From: Cupriavidus sp.
GTDB taxonomy: Bacteria > Pseudomonadota > Gammaproteobacteria > Burkholderiales > Burkholderiaceae
Length of the DNA stretch: 64,000 nucleotides
Reading direction: 5' to 3'
Assembly (NCBI GenBank): GCA_031181345.1
Contig: JAPSLC010000016.1
Location: 1 to 64,000, forward strand
Shown here piece after piece: positions 1 through 9,030 of this stretch. Every line of letters starts with the position of its first letter. Position 1 is the first letter of the stretch. A program made the translations under genes and the position numbers. Below the pieces are notes generated by a model. That model had not been told where the DNA came from and ran no database searches. It worked only from the letters and a program-made list of their open reading frames with translations.

Positions 1-301
1 CGGCGGTCATCTCGTCGAGCGGCACGCCCTTGGCGATCGCGAAGTGGTGCGGGCGGTGGGCGCCGACCACGGTGTCCTCGGTGCGCAGATGCGCGCAGAC
101 GCCGACCGCCACCGGTTCCTGGCCCGCGGCCAGATGCATTTCGCCGGGCACCGGGCCGGCACCGATATCGAAGGCCAGACCCTTCTGGATCTTCGGCGGC
201 AGCTTGCCCTCGAGATACACCTTCGCCATCGTTTCCTCGTAATGGCGAATCTCGACCATCTTTTCGTACATCCACAGCAACTGGTCCGTGGTCGGTTCCA
301 T
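1..301 (-). CDS. Thiamine pyrophosphate-dependent dehydrogenase E1 component, alpha subunit (partial, N-terminal 100 residues)
   Basis: The gene runs off the left edge; only the first 100 residues are present. They read like the N-terminus of the 2-oxoacid/acetoin dehydrogenase E1-alpha family: an opening helix with MYEKMVEIRHYEE, then GEMHLAAGQEPVAVGV and the segment HRPHHFAIAKG, which corresponds to the conserved RGHGHALAKG-like block before the TPP site. In this family E1 alpha/beta decarboxylates a 2-oxoacid or acetoin using TPP and passes the acyl group to a lipoyl E2 protein. The TPP-binding GDG motif would lie outside the window, so the substrate cannot be decided. The ATG at 301 is preceded on the minus strand by an AGGAG-type ribosome site. 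A sigma-54-type promoter and two tandem palindromes lie upstream, which would fit an AcoR-regulated acetoin operon but does not prove it. Confidence 0.8.
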   Translation of the reverse strand, partial: MEPTTDQLLWMYEKMVEIRHYEETMAKVYLEGKLPPKIQKGLAFDIGAGPVPGEMHLAAGQEPVAVGVCAHLRTEDTVVGAHRPHHFAIAKGVPLDEMTA

Positions 302-392
302 CGTCGTGTCTCCTGTTTCTTTCGCTTGGCGCGGCGCCCGTGTCCGCGTTGGGGGAGTGCGGAAGCGGCGGGCGCCGCGGCTGCGATGTCAT

Positions 393-408
393 TGCAAGCG
401 CGATGCCA
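393..408 (-). promoter_or_regulatory. Sigma-54 (-24/-12) promoter for the E1-alpha gene
   Basis: On the minus strand the sequence is TGGCATCGCGCTTGCA. It matches the RpoN consensus TGGCAC-N5-TTGCW with one change, and keeps the invariant GG and GC elements ten bases apart. It lies about 92 bases upstream of the E1-alpha ATG and downstream (in the direction of transcription) of two palindromes at 576-612, the arrangement expected for an enhancer-dependent promoter. Confidence 0.7.
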
Positions 409-575
409 GTGCGGGGAAACAGGGGGATGGCGGTGGCCGTTCAGGCTCGGTCAGCGGCCGCCAAGCCTTGTGTGGCGCGGCTTTGCGGCGAGGCGGAGAG
501 GGAGGATAGGGGGCGATGCGCAGCGTCGTGCGCGGCCGGAATGGCGCCCCGCACGTCGCGATGCCGTCGCGGCAT

Positions 576-612
576 GCGACAGGTGTCGCGTCCGCAATGC
601 GACAGGTGTCGC
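576..612. promoter_or_regulatory. Two tandem palindromic upstream activator sites
   Basis: The 14-base palindrome GCGACAGGTGTCGC occurs twice, at 576-589 and 599-612, exactly 23 bases apart (about two helical turns). The arms GCGACA/TGTCGC are perfect. The pair lies 170-220 bases upstream of the sigma-54-type promoter at 393-408, typical of an upstream activating sequence for a bacterial enhancer-binding protein. The activator gene is not evident next to it. An IclR operator is the alternative, since the iclR gene ends at 741. Confidence 0.65.
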
Positions 613-740
613 ATGGAATGACGATGGCGCAAGAGCGGGGCAGCCGAGGGCGGAGCAGCACTCGGGCAGCCGGCGAAGGGCACCCCTTTCCCGCGCGGGA
701 GAGGGGTGTGGTCGTGGCAACTCGGAACGGCGGCGGGACT

Positions 741-1556
741 TCAGCCCTGCAGATTCCGAATCGCCGTGCGCAGCGGCATCGCGATCTCGGCGGCGCGCGG
801 TTCGACGCGGTGGATCGGCCCGGCGACCGACACGCCGTAGACCACGCCGCCCAGTGTGACCGGCACCGCCACGGCGCCCAGGTCGGACAACGACTCGCCG
901 AAGTTCTGCGCCCAGCCGCGTTCGCGCGAAGTTTCCAGCTCCGCTTCCAGCGCTTCGCGCGAGGCGAGCGTGCGGGCCGTCAGCGGCGCGAACGAGGCGC
1001 GCGCCAGCAGCGCGTCGCGGTCGGCGGCCGGCAGCGTCGAGAGGATCGCGCGGCCGATCGAATTGGTATGCGCCTGCCGCAGTTCGCCGGCGGTGGCGAT
1101 GTAGCGGACCGGGTTGCTCGACTCGACCACGTCGAGGTAAAGCACGCGGCCGTCGTCCTGCAGCTTGCCGAAGATCACCGTCTCGCCGGTCTCGTCGCGC
1201 AGCGATTCGAGCACCGGTTGCACCCGCTCGAGCAGCGGGTCGTTGGCGGCGATGCGTTGGGCGATCGCCAGCAGGCGGCCGGTCGGGTAGTAGCCCTGGC
1301 GCCGTCCGGTCTCGTACAGATAGCCCAGCCCCGCCAGCGTGCGGATCAGGCCGAGGCAGCTCGACATCGGCGCGCCGAGCAGCTTTGCCAGCTCGGTCAG
1401 CGTCAGCGAACGGCCTTCGCGCGCGTAGATCTCCATGATCTCGACCACGCGCAGCGCGGTCTTGACGTTCGCGCTCGCGGCTTTGTCGGCGGCCTTTTCG
1501 GCGGCTCTGTCGGCGGGTTCCGGTGCGGGTTCCGGGACGGGCTCCACGGCGGTCAT
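741..1556 (-). CDS. IclR-family transcriptional regulator
   Basis: This 271-residue protein has the IclR layout. After an Ala/Pro/Glu-rich N-terminal tail of about 35 residues comes a winged helix-turn-helix (about 35-90, including LTLTELAKLLGAPMSS). The C-terminal effector-binding domain follows, with GRAILSTLPAADRDALLA and the closing VAVPVTLGGVVYGVSVAGP. IclR proteins bind DNA as dimers or tetramers and respond to small carboxylates or aromatics. The start at 1556 is preferred because AGGA lies 8 bases upstream; a second ATG at 1562 is too close to that site. It is the last gene of the cupin-Bug-acyl-CoA dehydrogenase-CaiB run on the same strand, 93 bases after caiB, so it probably controls that cluster. 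A perfect hairpin (1595-1624) lies between them. Confidence 0.9.
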   Translation of the reverse strand: MTAVEPVPEPAPEPADRAAEKAADKAASANVKTALRVVEIMEIYAREGRSLTLTELAKLLGAPMSSCLGLIRTLAGLGYLYETGRRQGYYPTGRLLAIAQRIAANDPLLERVQPVLESLRDETGETVIFGKLQDDGRVLYLDVVESSNPVRYIATAGELRQAHTNSIGRAILSTLPAADRDALLARASFAPLTARTLASREALEAELETSRERGWAQNFGESLSDLGAVAVPVTLGGVVYGVSVAGPIHRVEPRAAEIAMPLRTAIRNLQG

Positions 1557-1594
1557 CTGCATGTTCCTGTCGGCCTGTTGATCGAAGGGTTGCT

Positions 1595-1624
1595 GGGCAA
1601 GGCCGACAGTGTAAGGCCTTGCCC
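1595..1624. other. Perfect 10-bp inverted repeat between the CaiB-type gene and iclR
   Basis: Arms GGGCAAGGCC and GGCCTTGCCC surround a 10-base loop, 39-68 bases upstream of the iclR start. No T-run follows on the minus strand, so it is not a textbook intrinsic terminator. It could be a stabilising 3' end for the upstream message, a partial terminator that lowers iclR expression, or an IclR operator. Confidence 0.6.
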
Positions 1625-1649
1625 GGCGAGGCCGCTGCTTGCGTCGGTG

Positions 1650-2852
1650 CTAGGCCGGATCGTTTGCCGCGTCCGCTGCGGCGTCCATGCCGCGCTTCGG
1701 CAGGGGCTCCGGCCAGTGCCGGATATTGCCGGGCGTGCGCGAGAAGCGCGTTGGAACGCCGACCCCGCGCAGCTGGCCCTCGGTCGGGTGCGTGTACTCG
1801 AACACCATGCCGGTCGCGCGCAGGTGCGGGTCGTCGAGCACGCTGTCGAAGCGCGGCACCTCGCTGTGCGGAATGTCGGCATCGCGCAGCAGGTCCAGCC
1901 ATTGCGCGGTGGTCTTGGTCAGCACGATGTCGGCCAGCGTTTCGTACAACGCGTCGATATGGGCGCTGCGGCCGGCGGGCGTGGCATAGCGCGGATCGGT
2001 CGCCAGCTCCGGGCGCCCCGCCACCGCAAAGAAGCGGGCCCACTGCGCGCTGGTGTACGGCAGCAGCGCCAGATAGCCGTCGGCGGTCCGGTAGGGCTTG
2101 CGATGGGGCGACATCACGCGCCCGTAGCCCGCATCGCCCAGCGGCGGCTCGAAGGTGCGGCCGGCCAGCTGTTCGACCGCGAGAAAGGACACCAGCGTCT
2201 CGAACATCGGCACCTCGATCGCCTGGCCCTGCCCGGAACGCTCGCGTTCATAGAGCGCCATCGGGATCGCGTAGGCAACGGTCAGGCCGGCCACCTTGTC
2301 GGCCAGGATCGTGTTGACGTAGCGCGGCCCCTGGTCACCGTTCGCGCCCTGGAACTGCGCCAGGCCGCTGCGCGCCTGGATGATGTCGTCGAATGCCGGC
2401 TGCCCCGCATACGGACCGTCCTCGGCATAGCCGTAGGCGCCGCAATAGATCAGGCGCGGATGGTCTTCCCGCAGCGACGCATAGTCCAGGCCCAGCTTGC
2501 GCAGCGAGGCGGGGCGGACGTTGGAGACGAACACATCCGCCCCGGCGAGCAGGCCCTTGAGCGCGGCCAGGTCGTCCGAGCGCTTCAGGTCCAGCACGAC
2601 GAAGCGCTTGTTGCGGTTCAGGTTCAGGAAGGCCGCGCCCATGGTCGGATGCCGCGCCGGCTCGGCATGGCGGAAGACGTCCCCTTCCGGCGACTCGACC
2701 TTGATCACCTGCGCGCCCATGTCGCCCAGGATCTGCGTCGCATACGGGCCCATGCCGACCGAGGTCATGTCGACCACGCGCACGCCGGCCAGCGGACCGG
2801 TGGCCGCGGCATCCGGCGCGTCCCAGGGGGAATCTGTCATGCCGTGATCCAT
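1650..2852 (-). CDS. CaiB/BaiF-family (class III) CoA transferase
   Basis: This 400-residue protein is of normal family length. Class III CoA transferases move CoA between acyl-CoA and a free carboxylate through an aspartyl-CoA thioester. Visible family features are GVRVVDMTSVGMGPYATQIL near residue 23, GAQVIKVE near 47, LNLNRNKR near 77, and the catalytic-Asp block AFDDIIQARSGL (Asp155/156). The ATG at 2852 was chosen because GGAGG sits about 11 bases upstream and just 3' of the acyl-CoA dehydrogenase stop; an in-frame ATG at 2918 would overlap that gene by 46 bases. The pairing with an acyl-CoA dehydrogenase and a Bug receptor suggests activation of an imported carboxylate as its CoA ester. 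The substrate is unknown. Confidence 0.93.
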   Translation of the reverse strand: MDHGMTDSPWDAPDAAATGPLAGVRVVDMTSVGMGPYATQILGDMGAQVIKVESPEGDVFRHAEPARHPTMGAAFLNLNRNKRFVVLDLKRSDDLAALKGLLAGADVFVSNVRPASLRKLGLDYASLREDHPRLIYCGAYGYAEDGPYAGQPAFDDIIQARSGLAQFQGANGDQGPRYVNTILADKVAGLTVAYAIPMALYERERSGQGQAIEVPMFETLVSFLAVEQLAGRTFEPPLGDAGYGRVMSPHRKPYRTADGYLALLPYTSAQWARFFAVAGRPELATDPRYATPAGRSAHIDALYETLADIVLTKTTAQWLDLLRDADIPHSEVPRFDSVLDDPHLRATGMVFEYTHPTEGQLRGVGVPTRFSRTPGNIRHWPEPLPKRGMDAAADAANDPA

Positions 2853-2872
2853 TACGCGATGTCCTCCGGCGC

Positions 2873-4039
2873 TCAGTACGATTTCGGCAGGCCGAGCACG
2901 CGCTCGGCAATGAAGCACTGGATCAGCTGCGGGCTGACCGGCGCGATGCGCGGGATATACGATTCGCGCAGCAGCCGCTCGACGCGGTATTCGCGCGAAT
3001 AGCCCATGCCGCCTAGCGTCAGGATCGCGGTCTGGCAGGCGTTGTGGCCCGCTTCGGCAGCCAGGTATTTGGCCGTGTTGGCCTCGGCGCCGCAGGGCAG
3101 GCCCGCGTCGTAGCGCGCCGCGGCCTTCATCACCATCAGGTTGGCCGCCTCAAGCTGCATCCACGCCTGCGCAAGCGGATGCTGCACGCCCTGGTTCGCG
3201 CCGATGGGCCGGCCGAACACCACCCGGTCCTTCGCGTATTGGGTCGCGATCGCCAGCGCCGCGCGGCCAAGGCCGACCGCTTCGGCGGCGATCAGGATGC
3301 GCTCGGGGTTCAGCCCGTGCAGGATATATTCGAAGCCGCGTCCCTCCTCGCCGATCAGGTCCTCGTCCGGAACGAACAGCTCGTCGATGAACAGCATGTT
3401 GGAGTCGACGGCGGCGCGGCCCATCTTGTCGATCTCGCGCACCTCGATGCGGCTGCGGTCCAGGGCGGTGTAGAACAGCGACAGGCCTTCGGTGGGCTTG
3501 CCGACCGAATCGAGCGTCTGCGTGCGCGCCAGCAGCAGCATGCGGTCGGCGACCTGCGCGGTCGAGATCCAGATCTTGCGGCCGCTGACCTGATAGCCGC
3601 CGTCGACCTTGCGCGCAAACGTCTTCAGCCGCGTGGTGTCGAGCCCCGCATCGGGCTCGGTCACGGCAAAGCACGCCTTTTCGCGGCCCTCGATCAGCGG
3701 CGGCAGAAAGCGGGCCTGCTGCTCGGGCGAGCCGAACACCACCACCGGGTTCAGGCCGAACACATTCATATGGACCGCCGACGCGCCGCTCATGCCGGCG
3801 CCGGATTCCGAAATCGCCTGCATTACGAGCGCCGCTTCGAGAATGCCGAGACCGGCGCCGCCGAGCGTTTCCGGCATTGCCACGCCGAGCCATCCACCCT
3901 CGCACATCGCCTGGTGGAAATCGTGCGGGAAGGTGTGGTCGCGGTCGAGCCGGTCCCAATATTCCATGTCGAAGCGGGAGCAGACCGTGCGCACCGCTTC
4001 GACAATGGCGGTCTGCTGGTCCGAGAGTTCGAAATTCAC
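2873..4039 (-). CDS. Acyl-CoA dehydrogenase family protein
   Basis: This 388-residue flavoenzyme has the three-part acyl-CoA dehydrogenase fold. It has an alpha N-domain (about 1-120), a beta middle domain with the FAD/substrate signature CFAVTEPDAGLDTT near 127 and GRKIWISTA near 153, and a C-terminal helical domain with VFGRPIGANQGVQHPLA. The block GGMGYSREYRVERLLRES (343-360) is the conserved C-terminal motif near the catalytic base. It would oxidise an acyl-CoA to the 2-enoyl-CoA and hand electrons to ETF. It lies 20 bases before the CaiB-type gene and 123 bases after the Bug receptor gene, all on the minus strand, which supports one operon. The acyl chain it handles cannot be read from sequence. 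Confidence 0.93.
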   Translation of the reverse strand: MNFELSDQQTAIVEAVRTVCSRFDMEYWDRLDRDHTFPHDFHQAMCEGGWLGVAMPETLGGAGLGILEAALVMQAISESGAGMSGASAVHMNVFGLNPVVVFGSPEQQARFLPPLIEGREKACFAVTEPDAGLDTTRLKTFARKVDGGYQVSGRKIWISTAQVADRMLLLARTQTLDSVGKPTEGLSLFYTALDRSRIEVREIDKMGRAAVDSNMLFIDELFVPDEDLIGEEGRGFEYILHGLNPERILIAAEAVGLGRAALAIATQYAKDRVVFGRPIGANQGVQHPLAQAWMQLEAANLMVMKAAARYDAGLPCGAEANTAKYLAAEAGHNACQTAILTLGGMGYSREYRVERLLRESYIPRIAPVSPQLIQCFIAERVLGLPKSY

Positions 4040-4124
4040 GTCGCTGTCCTCGTGTTGCGGCTGTTGTTCGATGGCGGGTGCCGTGGCGGCGTTCGGGCGG
4101 GCGTCACGGCGCCCTGCGATGGCC

Positions 4125-4172
4125 GGTCATTCGGCCGGTCATTCGGCGAGTCATTCGGCGCGTCATTCGGGC
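4125..4172. repeat. Four tandem 12-bp repeats overlapping the stop codon of the Bug receptor gene
   Basis: Units at 4125-4136, 4137-4148, 4149-4160 and 4161-4172 follow the pattern NGTCATTCGGSS with a period of 12. Because 12 is a multiple of three, the GAA-TGA end of the Bug gene (minus strand) is copied in frame, giving four successive in-frame TGA codons. The repeat probably arose by slippage. Confidence 0.9.
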
Positions 4173-5170
4173 TGAATGCCCGCGTCCTTGACCAGCTTCG
4201 ACCATTTGCGCAGCTCCGCCGTGACGAAGTTGCCCAGCTCGGCCGGCGTGCTGCCGAAGGGCTCGAAGCCGAAGGCGTAGTACTGCGCGGCGTGCTGCTT
4301 GTTGGAGACGATCGCCACCAGTTCGCGATTGAGCCGCTCGACCACCGGCGCCGGCGTGCCGGCCGGCGCGAACACGCCGTTCCACGACGTGATATCGAAG
4401 CCCTTGAGCTCGGGGACGCTGGCCAGCGGCGGCACGTCGGGCAGCAGTTCGCTGCGCTGTGCGGTGGTCACGCCCAGCGCCCGCAGCTTGCCGGCCTTGA
4501 CGTTGGCGATGCCGGCGGCGAAGTCGACGAACATCAGCTGGATCTGGCCGCCGATCACGTCGGTCATCGCCGGCGGCGTGCTCTTGTAGGGGACGTGCAG
4601 CATATTGATGCCCGCCATCCGCGCCAGCGTCGCGCCGGCGACGATGCCGGTGCTGTTGCCGCTGCCATAGGACAGACCCGGATGCGACTTCGCGTAGGCG
4701 ATGAATTCGGGCAGCGTCTTGACCGGCAGCGACGGGCTGACGACCAGCATGAAGGGCAGGTTGCCCATGCGCGCGACCGGAGTGAAATCCTTGACCGGGT
4801 CGTAGCGCAGCTGCTTCATCAGCGACGGGTTGGCCGAGTGCGTCGTGTTGGTCGTCATGAACAGCGTGTAGCCGTCCGGCGCGGCCTTGGCCACGAACTC
4901 GGCGGCAATGGTGCCGTTGGCGCCCGGCTTGTTCTCGACCACCACCGACTGGCCCAGCGACTCGCCGAGGTACTTCGCCGTCAACCGGGCCACCGCATCG
5001 GTGCCGCTGCCGGCGGCGAACGGCACCACCAGCTTGATCGGCCTGGAAGGGAAGGTCTCGGCCAGCGCCGCAGGCGCGGCCAGCGTCAACGTCAGCCCCA
5101 GGGCCGCCGCAGCGCTCCCCAGTCGTTGGCCCAAGCGTCGGCCCAGGCCCTGCCGGATCGGCATGTTCAT
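4163..5170 (-). CDS. Bug/TctC-family periplasmic solute receptor
   Basis: This 335-residue exported protein begins with an Arg-rich n-region and hydrophobic core ending ALA, a clear Sec signal peptide of about 35 residues. The mature part opens FPSRPIKLVVPFAAGSGTDAVAR and has VENKPGANGTIAAEFVAKAAPDGYT, both standard for Bug receptors, plus YGSGNSTG and LHVPYKSTPPAMTDVIGG. Bug proteins bind carboxylates, often for TctAB-type transporters. Start 5170 is supported by GGAG 8 bases upstream; longer in-frame extensions lack a signal peptide. No tctAB genes lie beside it; a tctBA pair lies at 58.4-60.4 kb. It is within the catabolic operon and presumably binds the substrate handled by the CaiB-type and acyl-CoA dehydrogenase enzymes. 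Confidence 0.93.
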   Translation of the reverse strand: MNMPIRQGLGRRLGQRLGSAAAALGLTLTLAAPAALAETFPSRPIKLVVPFAAGSGTDAVARLTAKYLGESLGQSVVVENKPGANGTIAAEFVAKAAPDGYTLFMTTNTTHSANPSLMKQLRYDPVKDFTPVARMGNLPFMLVVSPSLPVKTLPEFIAYAKSHPGLSYGSGNSTGIVAGATLARMAGINMLHVPYKSTPPAMTDVIGGQIQLMFVDFAAGIANVKAGKLRALGVTTAQRSELLPDVPPLASVPELKGFDITSWNGVFAPAGTPAPVVERLNRELVAIVSNKQHAAQYYAFGFEPFGSTPAELGNFVTAELRKWSKLVKDAGIQPE

Positions 5171-5231
5171 CGTCTGTCTCCTCGTTTTGGTGGGATGGCC
5201 CGACTGGCGCGGGCTCAGGGTTAGGGGCGGC

Positions 5232-5621
5232 TCAGTCGGGCCGCACCACGCGCTCCGGCGATTCCTCGTAGGGCGGCGAATAGATGACGAGCACCTTGAC
5301 CGGTTCGTCGCTGACCACGGTGAACACATGCATCTCGTCGGCGGGAAAGAAGCAGCAGTCGCCTGGGCCGAGTTCGCGGCGCTGCCCGCCGACTTCGGCC
5401 AGCGCGCGACCCTCGAGGAGGTAGCAGACCTGCTCGATGCCCGGATGCGCATGCGGCAGCGCGCCCTTGCCTTTTTCGATGGTGCCATGCACCACCTCCA
5501 GGTGGCGCGCGCCGACCGTTTCGGGGCCGATCAGGCGGCGGTTCAGGGTGCCGACATGGTTCGCCGGGTGATAGCCGGGGACGTCGTCGAGCGATACGAA
5601 ATAGGTGGGACGGTCGGACAC
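5232..5621 (-). CDS. Cupin-domain protein
   Basis: This 129-residue single-domain cupin has the two metal-binding motifs: GALPHAHPGIEQVCYLLEG (residues about 53-71, His/His/Glu ligands) and a second motif ending GDCCFFPADEMHVF with the remaining His. Small cupins can be dioxygenases, isomerases or sugar/ligand sensors, so the reaction is open. It is the first gene of the minus-strand operon, 61 bases before the Bug gene. The ATG at 5621 follows an AT-rich promoter-like region and a GGAGG ribosome site. A role on the same substrate or a pathway intermediate is inferred from position only. Confidence 0.88.
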   Translation of the reverse strand: MSDRPTYFVSLDDVPGYHPANHVGTLNRRLIGPETVGARHLEVVHGTIEKGKGALPHAHPGIEQVCYLLEGRALAEVGGQRRELGPGDCCFFPADEMHVFTVVSDEPVKVLVIYSPPYEESPERVVRPD

Positions 5622-5633
5622 GGATTAGCCTCC

Positions 5634-5710
5634 GGGTGACTTTTAAATTCTAAATGATGAAGTGCAGTTTATATTCGTGAATTATCTGGTCAAGCGATTT
5701 ATCGGCGGAC
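5634..5710 (-). promoter_or_regulatory. AT-rich promoter region of the cupin-Bug-dehydrogenase-CoA transferase operon
   Basis: About 75 bases upstream of the cupin ATG are strikingly AT-rich for this genome. The minus strand offers TTGACC (complement of 5688-5693) followed by AT-rich TATAAA-like sequence, and closer to the gene an imperfect palindrome TTTAGAATTTAAA. It is a plausible promoter with an IclR- or other operator; the exact -10 hexamer is not clear. Confidence 0.5.
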
Positions 5711-5846
5711 ACGGGTTTACGCCTAGCGCCCGGGGGGCTGCACGATGGGCGAAGCGGGGCCGCGCCGGCCGGTCGGAGGCCGGCGGCGTACGTGACAAGG
5801 AAAGGGAGGGGGAAGGGAGAGGCGGAGGGAGAACGGCGGCGGGACC

Positions 5847-5886
5847 GGGCGTAGCCGCCGCACCTCGCCGGTGAGCCGCTACGCCC
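5847..5886. terminator. Hairpin downstream of the hybrid kinase gene
   Basis: Arms GGGCGTAGC and GCTACGCCC (9 bp) enclose 22 bases that contain a smaller CACC/GGTG stem. It lies 15-54 bases past the stop of the kinase gene. There is no T-tract, so termination is only a guess. Confidence 0.4.
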
Positions 5887-5900
5887 CTCGCCTGGACGGA

Positions 5901-7511
<1,611 letters not shown>

Positions 7512-7567
7512 GTTGCGCTCCGGGGCTGGGATGACGCAAAGGATACCGCCAGCGGGGAGGTGGGGCG

Positions 7568-7602
7568 AGAAAAACCGCAGGCGGCACGACACCGCCTGCG
7601 GT
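7568..7602 (-). terminator. Intrinsic terminator of the TPR protein gene
   Basis: A perfect 11-bp stem ACCGCAGGCGG/CCGCCTGCGGT with a 7-base loop is followed on the minus strand by TTTTT. It sits 55 bases past the stop codon of the TPR gene and upstream of the hybrid kinase gene, which it separates transcriptionally. Confidence 0.85.
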
Positions 7603-7656
7603 GAGTGGCTGGCGCATCGACCGCGCCGGCGAGGCAGCGATGGCGCTTCTGGACGG

Positions 7657-9030
7657 TCATGCCGCCCGCGCGGCCGGCCTGCCGGCGTCCGCCTCGGCGC
7701 TCTCCCGATACAGGCTGGAGGCCCGTTGCACCAGGGCGCTCAGGCTCGGCGTCATCGGCTTGAGCTCCATCCGCTCGGCCGCCAGCGCGCACGCCAGGTT
7801 GGCCAGGCCGCCGCGCAATGCGGCCTCGATCAGCGTCAGGTTCAGGATGTCGCGCTGCGCATGGCTGCCGCCGAAGCGATGCGCGATCAGCCGGACCGGC
7901 ATCAGCAACTCGATCGCATGGTCGTAGTCGCAGGCCTCGAAGGCGTACAGCGCCTCGATGACCGGCAGGCCGACCTCACGCGTCATCGCGGCGTTGGTGC
8001 CCGATCCCGCCGCCGCCCGCCGCATGTTCGCCATCAGCCGGGTGAAGGACGCCGGACGGTCGTCGCCGAGATAGGCGATGCCCGCGTGCACGTCGTTGAA
8101 GGCGTAGGTCCCCTCCGCGCCGCGCGCCTCGCAGGTATCGGCCAGTTCCGCCCAGCGCGAGCCCACATCGATGCCGCGCAGCTGCAGCCGCCACAGCATC
8201 GCGGTGGCGTCGACCAACTCCAGCGCGACCGCGGAGGGCGTGGCTCGGATGTGCTCGTCGTACAGCGCCAGCACCTGGTCTGCATGGCCGAGCTCGAGGT
8301 GGAACAGCGCCAGATGCCACCAGTTATGGACGGCCATCATGTTGTCGGTGGCCCAGTCTTGCGTGCGCGACTGCAGCCAGCCGATGCCATGGTCAGGCCG
8401 GCCCTGCATCTCCATCACGTGCGCGACCGCATGGATCGCCCAGGGATCGCGCGGATCGAGCTCCAGCGCGAAACGCCCGCGTTCCTCGGCCTGTTCGTAC
8501 AGATGGGTCTCCTCCAGGCCGAAGGCATGCATGCCCAGCACATGGCTGAAGCCCGGCACACGCGCGTTCCAGTTCGGCAGCACCTGCGCGATGCGATCGC
8601 GCAGCATGCTCGACTGGCCGAGCAGGAAGTCGGTGATATGGGCGACCTGCAGCGCCAGGGCGTCGCGCGGGTAATCGATCACGATGTCGCCGTACAGCTG
8701 GTTGGCGCGGGCGAACTCGCCGTCGAGCCAGGCCCGCGCGGCGGCGATATGGCGGCGCTCGCGCTCGTTGGCGATGCCGTGCAGCGCCTCGGCGGCCTCG
8801 ACGGTCTGGCGCAGCAGCGGCGCCACCGTGCCATCGCCCGCGGTGATCAGCATCCCCGCGCGTAGTGCATGCCCCATCACGAATTCGGGGTCTTCGACCA
8901 GGGTCTCGTCGATCATCGTCAGCGGATCGCCGTAGTAGCCCTGCAACAGTTCGAGGGCGGATTCGAAACGCTCCATCGAACGGCTATTGCCCGACGAAAC
9001 CTGCAGGTGCCGGGAATCGGTGTGTGCCAT
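7657..9030 (-). CDS. Tetratricopeptide-repeat protein (TTC38-like family)
   Basis: This 457-residue protein is built of TPR-like helical pairs and resembles the TTC38 family of uncharacterised TPR proteins. Readable family-like segments are GHALRAGMLI, ERRHIAAARAWLDGEFARA, HVLGMHAFGLEE, DPWAIHAVAHVMEMQGR and the HNWWHLALFHLELG block. No catalytic motif, signal peptide or membrane segment is visible. Start 9030 was chosen for AAGGA 8 bases upstream; another ATG at 9039 overlaps that site. It is transcribed divergently from a very large SARP-type regulator (9343) across a 312-base region containing an 11-base-period direct repeat, so that regulator is its likely controller. Function is unknown; scaffolding is the usual TPR role. 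Confidence 0.85.
   Translation of the reverse strand: MAHTDSRHLQVSSGNSRSMERFESALELLQGYYGDPLTMIDETLVEDPEFVMGHALRAGMLITAGDGTVAPLLRQTVEAAEALHGIANERERRHIAAARAWLDGEFARANQLYGDIVIDYPRDALALQVAHITDFLLGQSSMLRDRIAQVLPNWNARVPGFSHVLGMHAFGLEETHLYEQAEERGRFALELDPRDPWAIHAVAHVMEMQGRPDHGIGWLQSRTQDWATDNMMAVHNWWHLALFHLELGHADQVLALYDEHIRATPSAVALELVDATAMLWRLQLRGIDVGSRWAELADTCEARGAEGTYAFNDVHAGIAYLGDDRPASFTRLMANMRRAAAGSGTNAAMTREVGLPVIEALYAFEACDYDHAIELLMPVRLIAHRFGGSHAQRDILNLTLIEAALRGGLANLACALAAERMELKPMTPSLSALVQRASSLYRESAEADAGRPAARAA

Larger units (their letters stand above)
302..740. other. 439-bp intergenic region without a supported gene
   Basis: No convincing coding sequence lies here; the open frames lack ribosome sites and family resemblance. 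The stretch is the control region of the E1-alpha gene, with the sigma-54-type promoter (393-408) and two tandem palindromes (576-612). It also holds the 3' flank of the iclR gene. Confidence 0.6.

Noticed and set aside
451..2043. A long open frame on the minus strand overlapping iclR and the CaiB-type gene
   Set aside because: Arg-rich sequence in another frame of the same strand as two clear genes; no homology or start signal.
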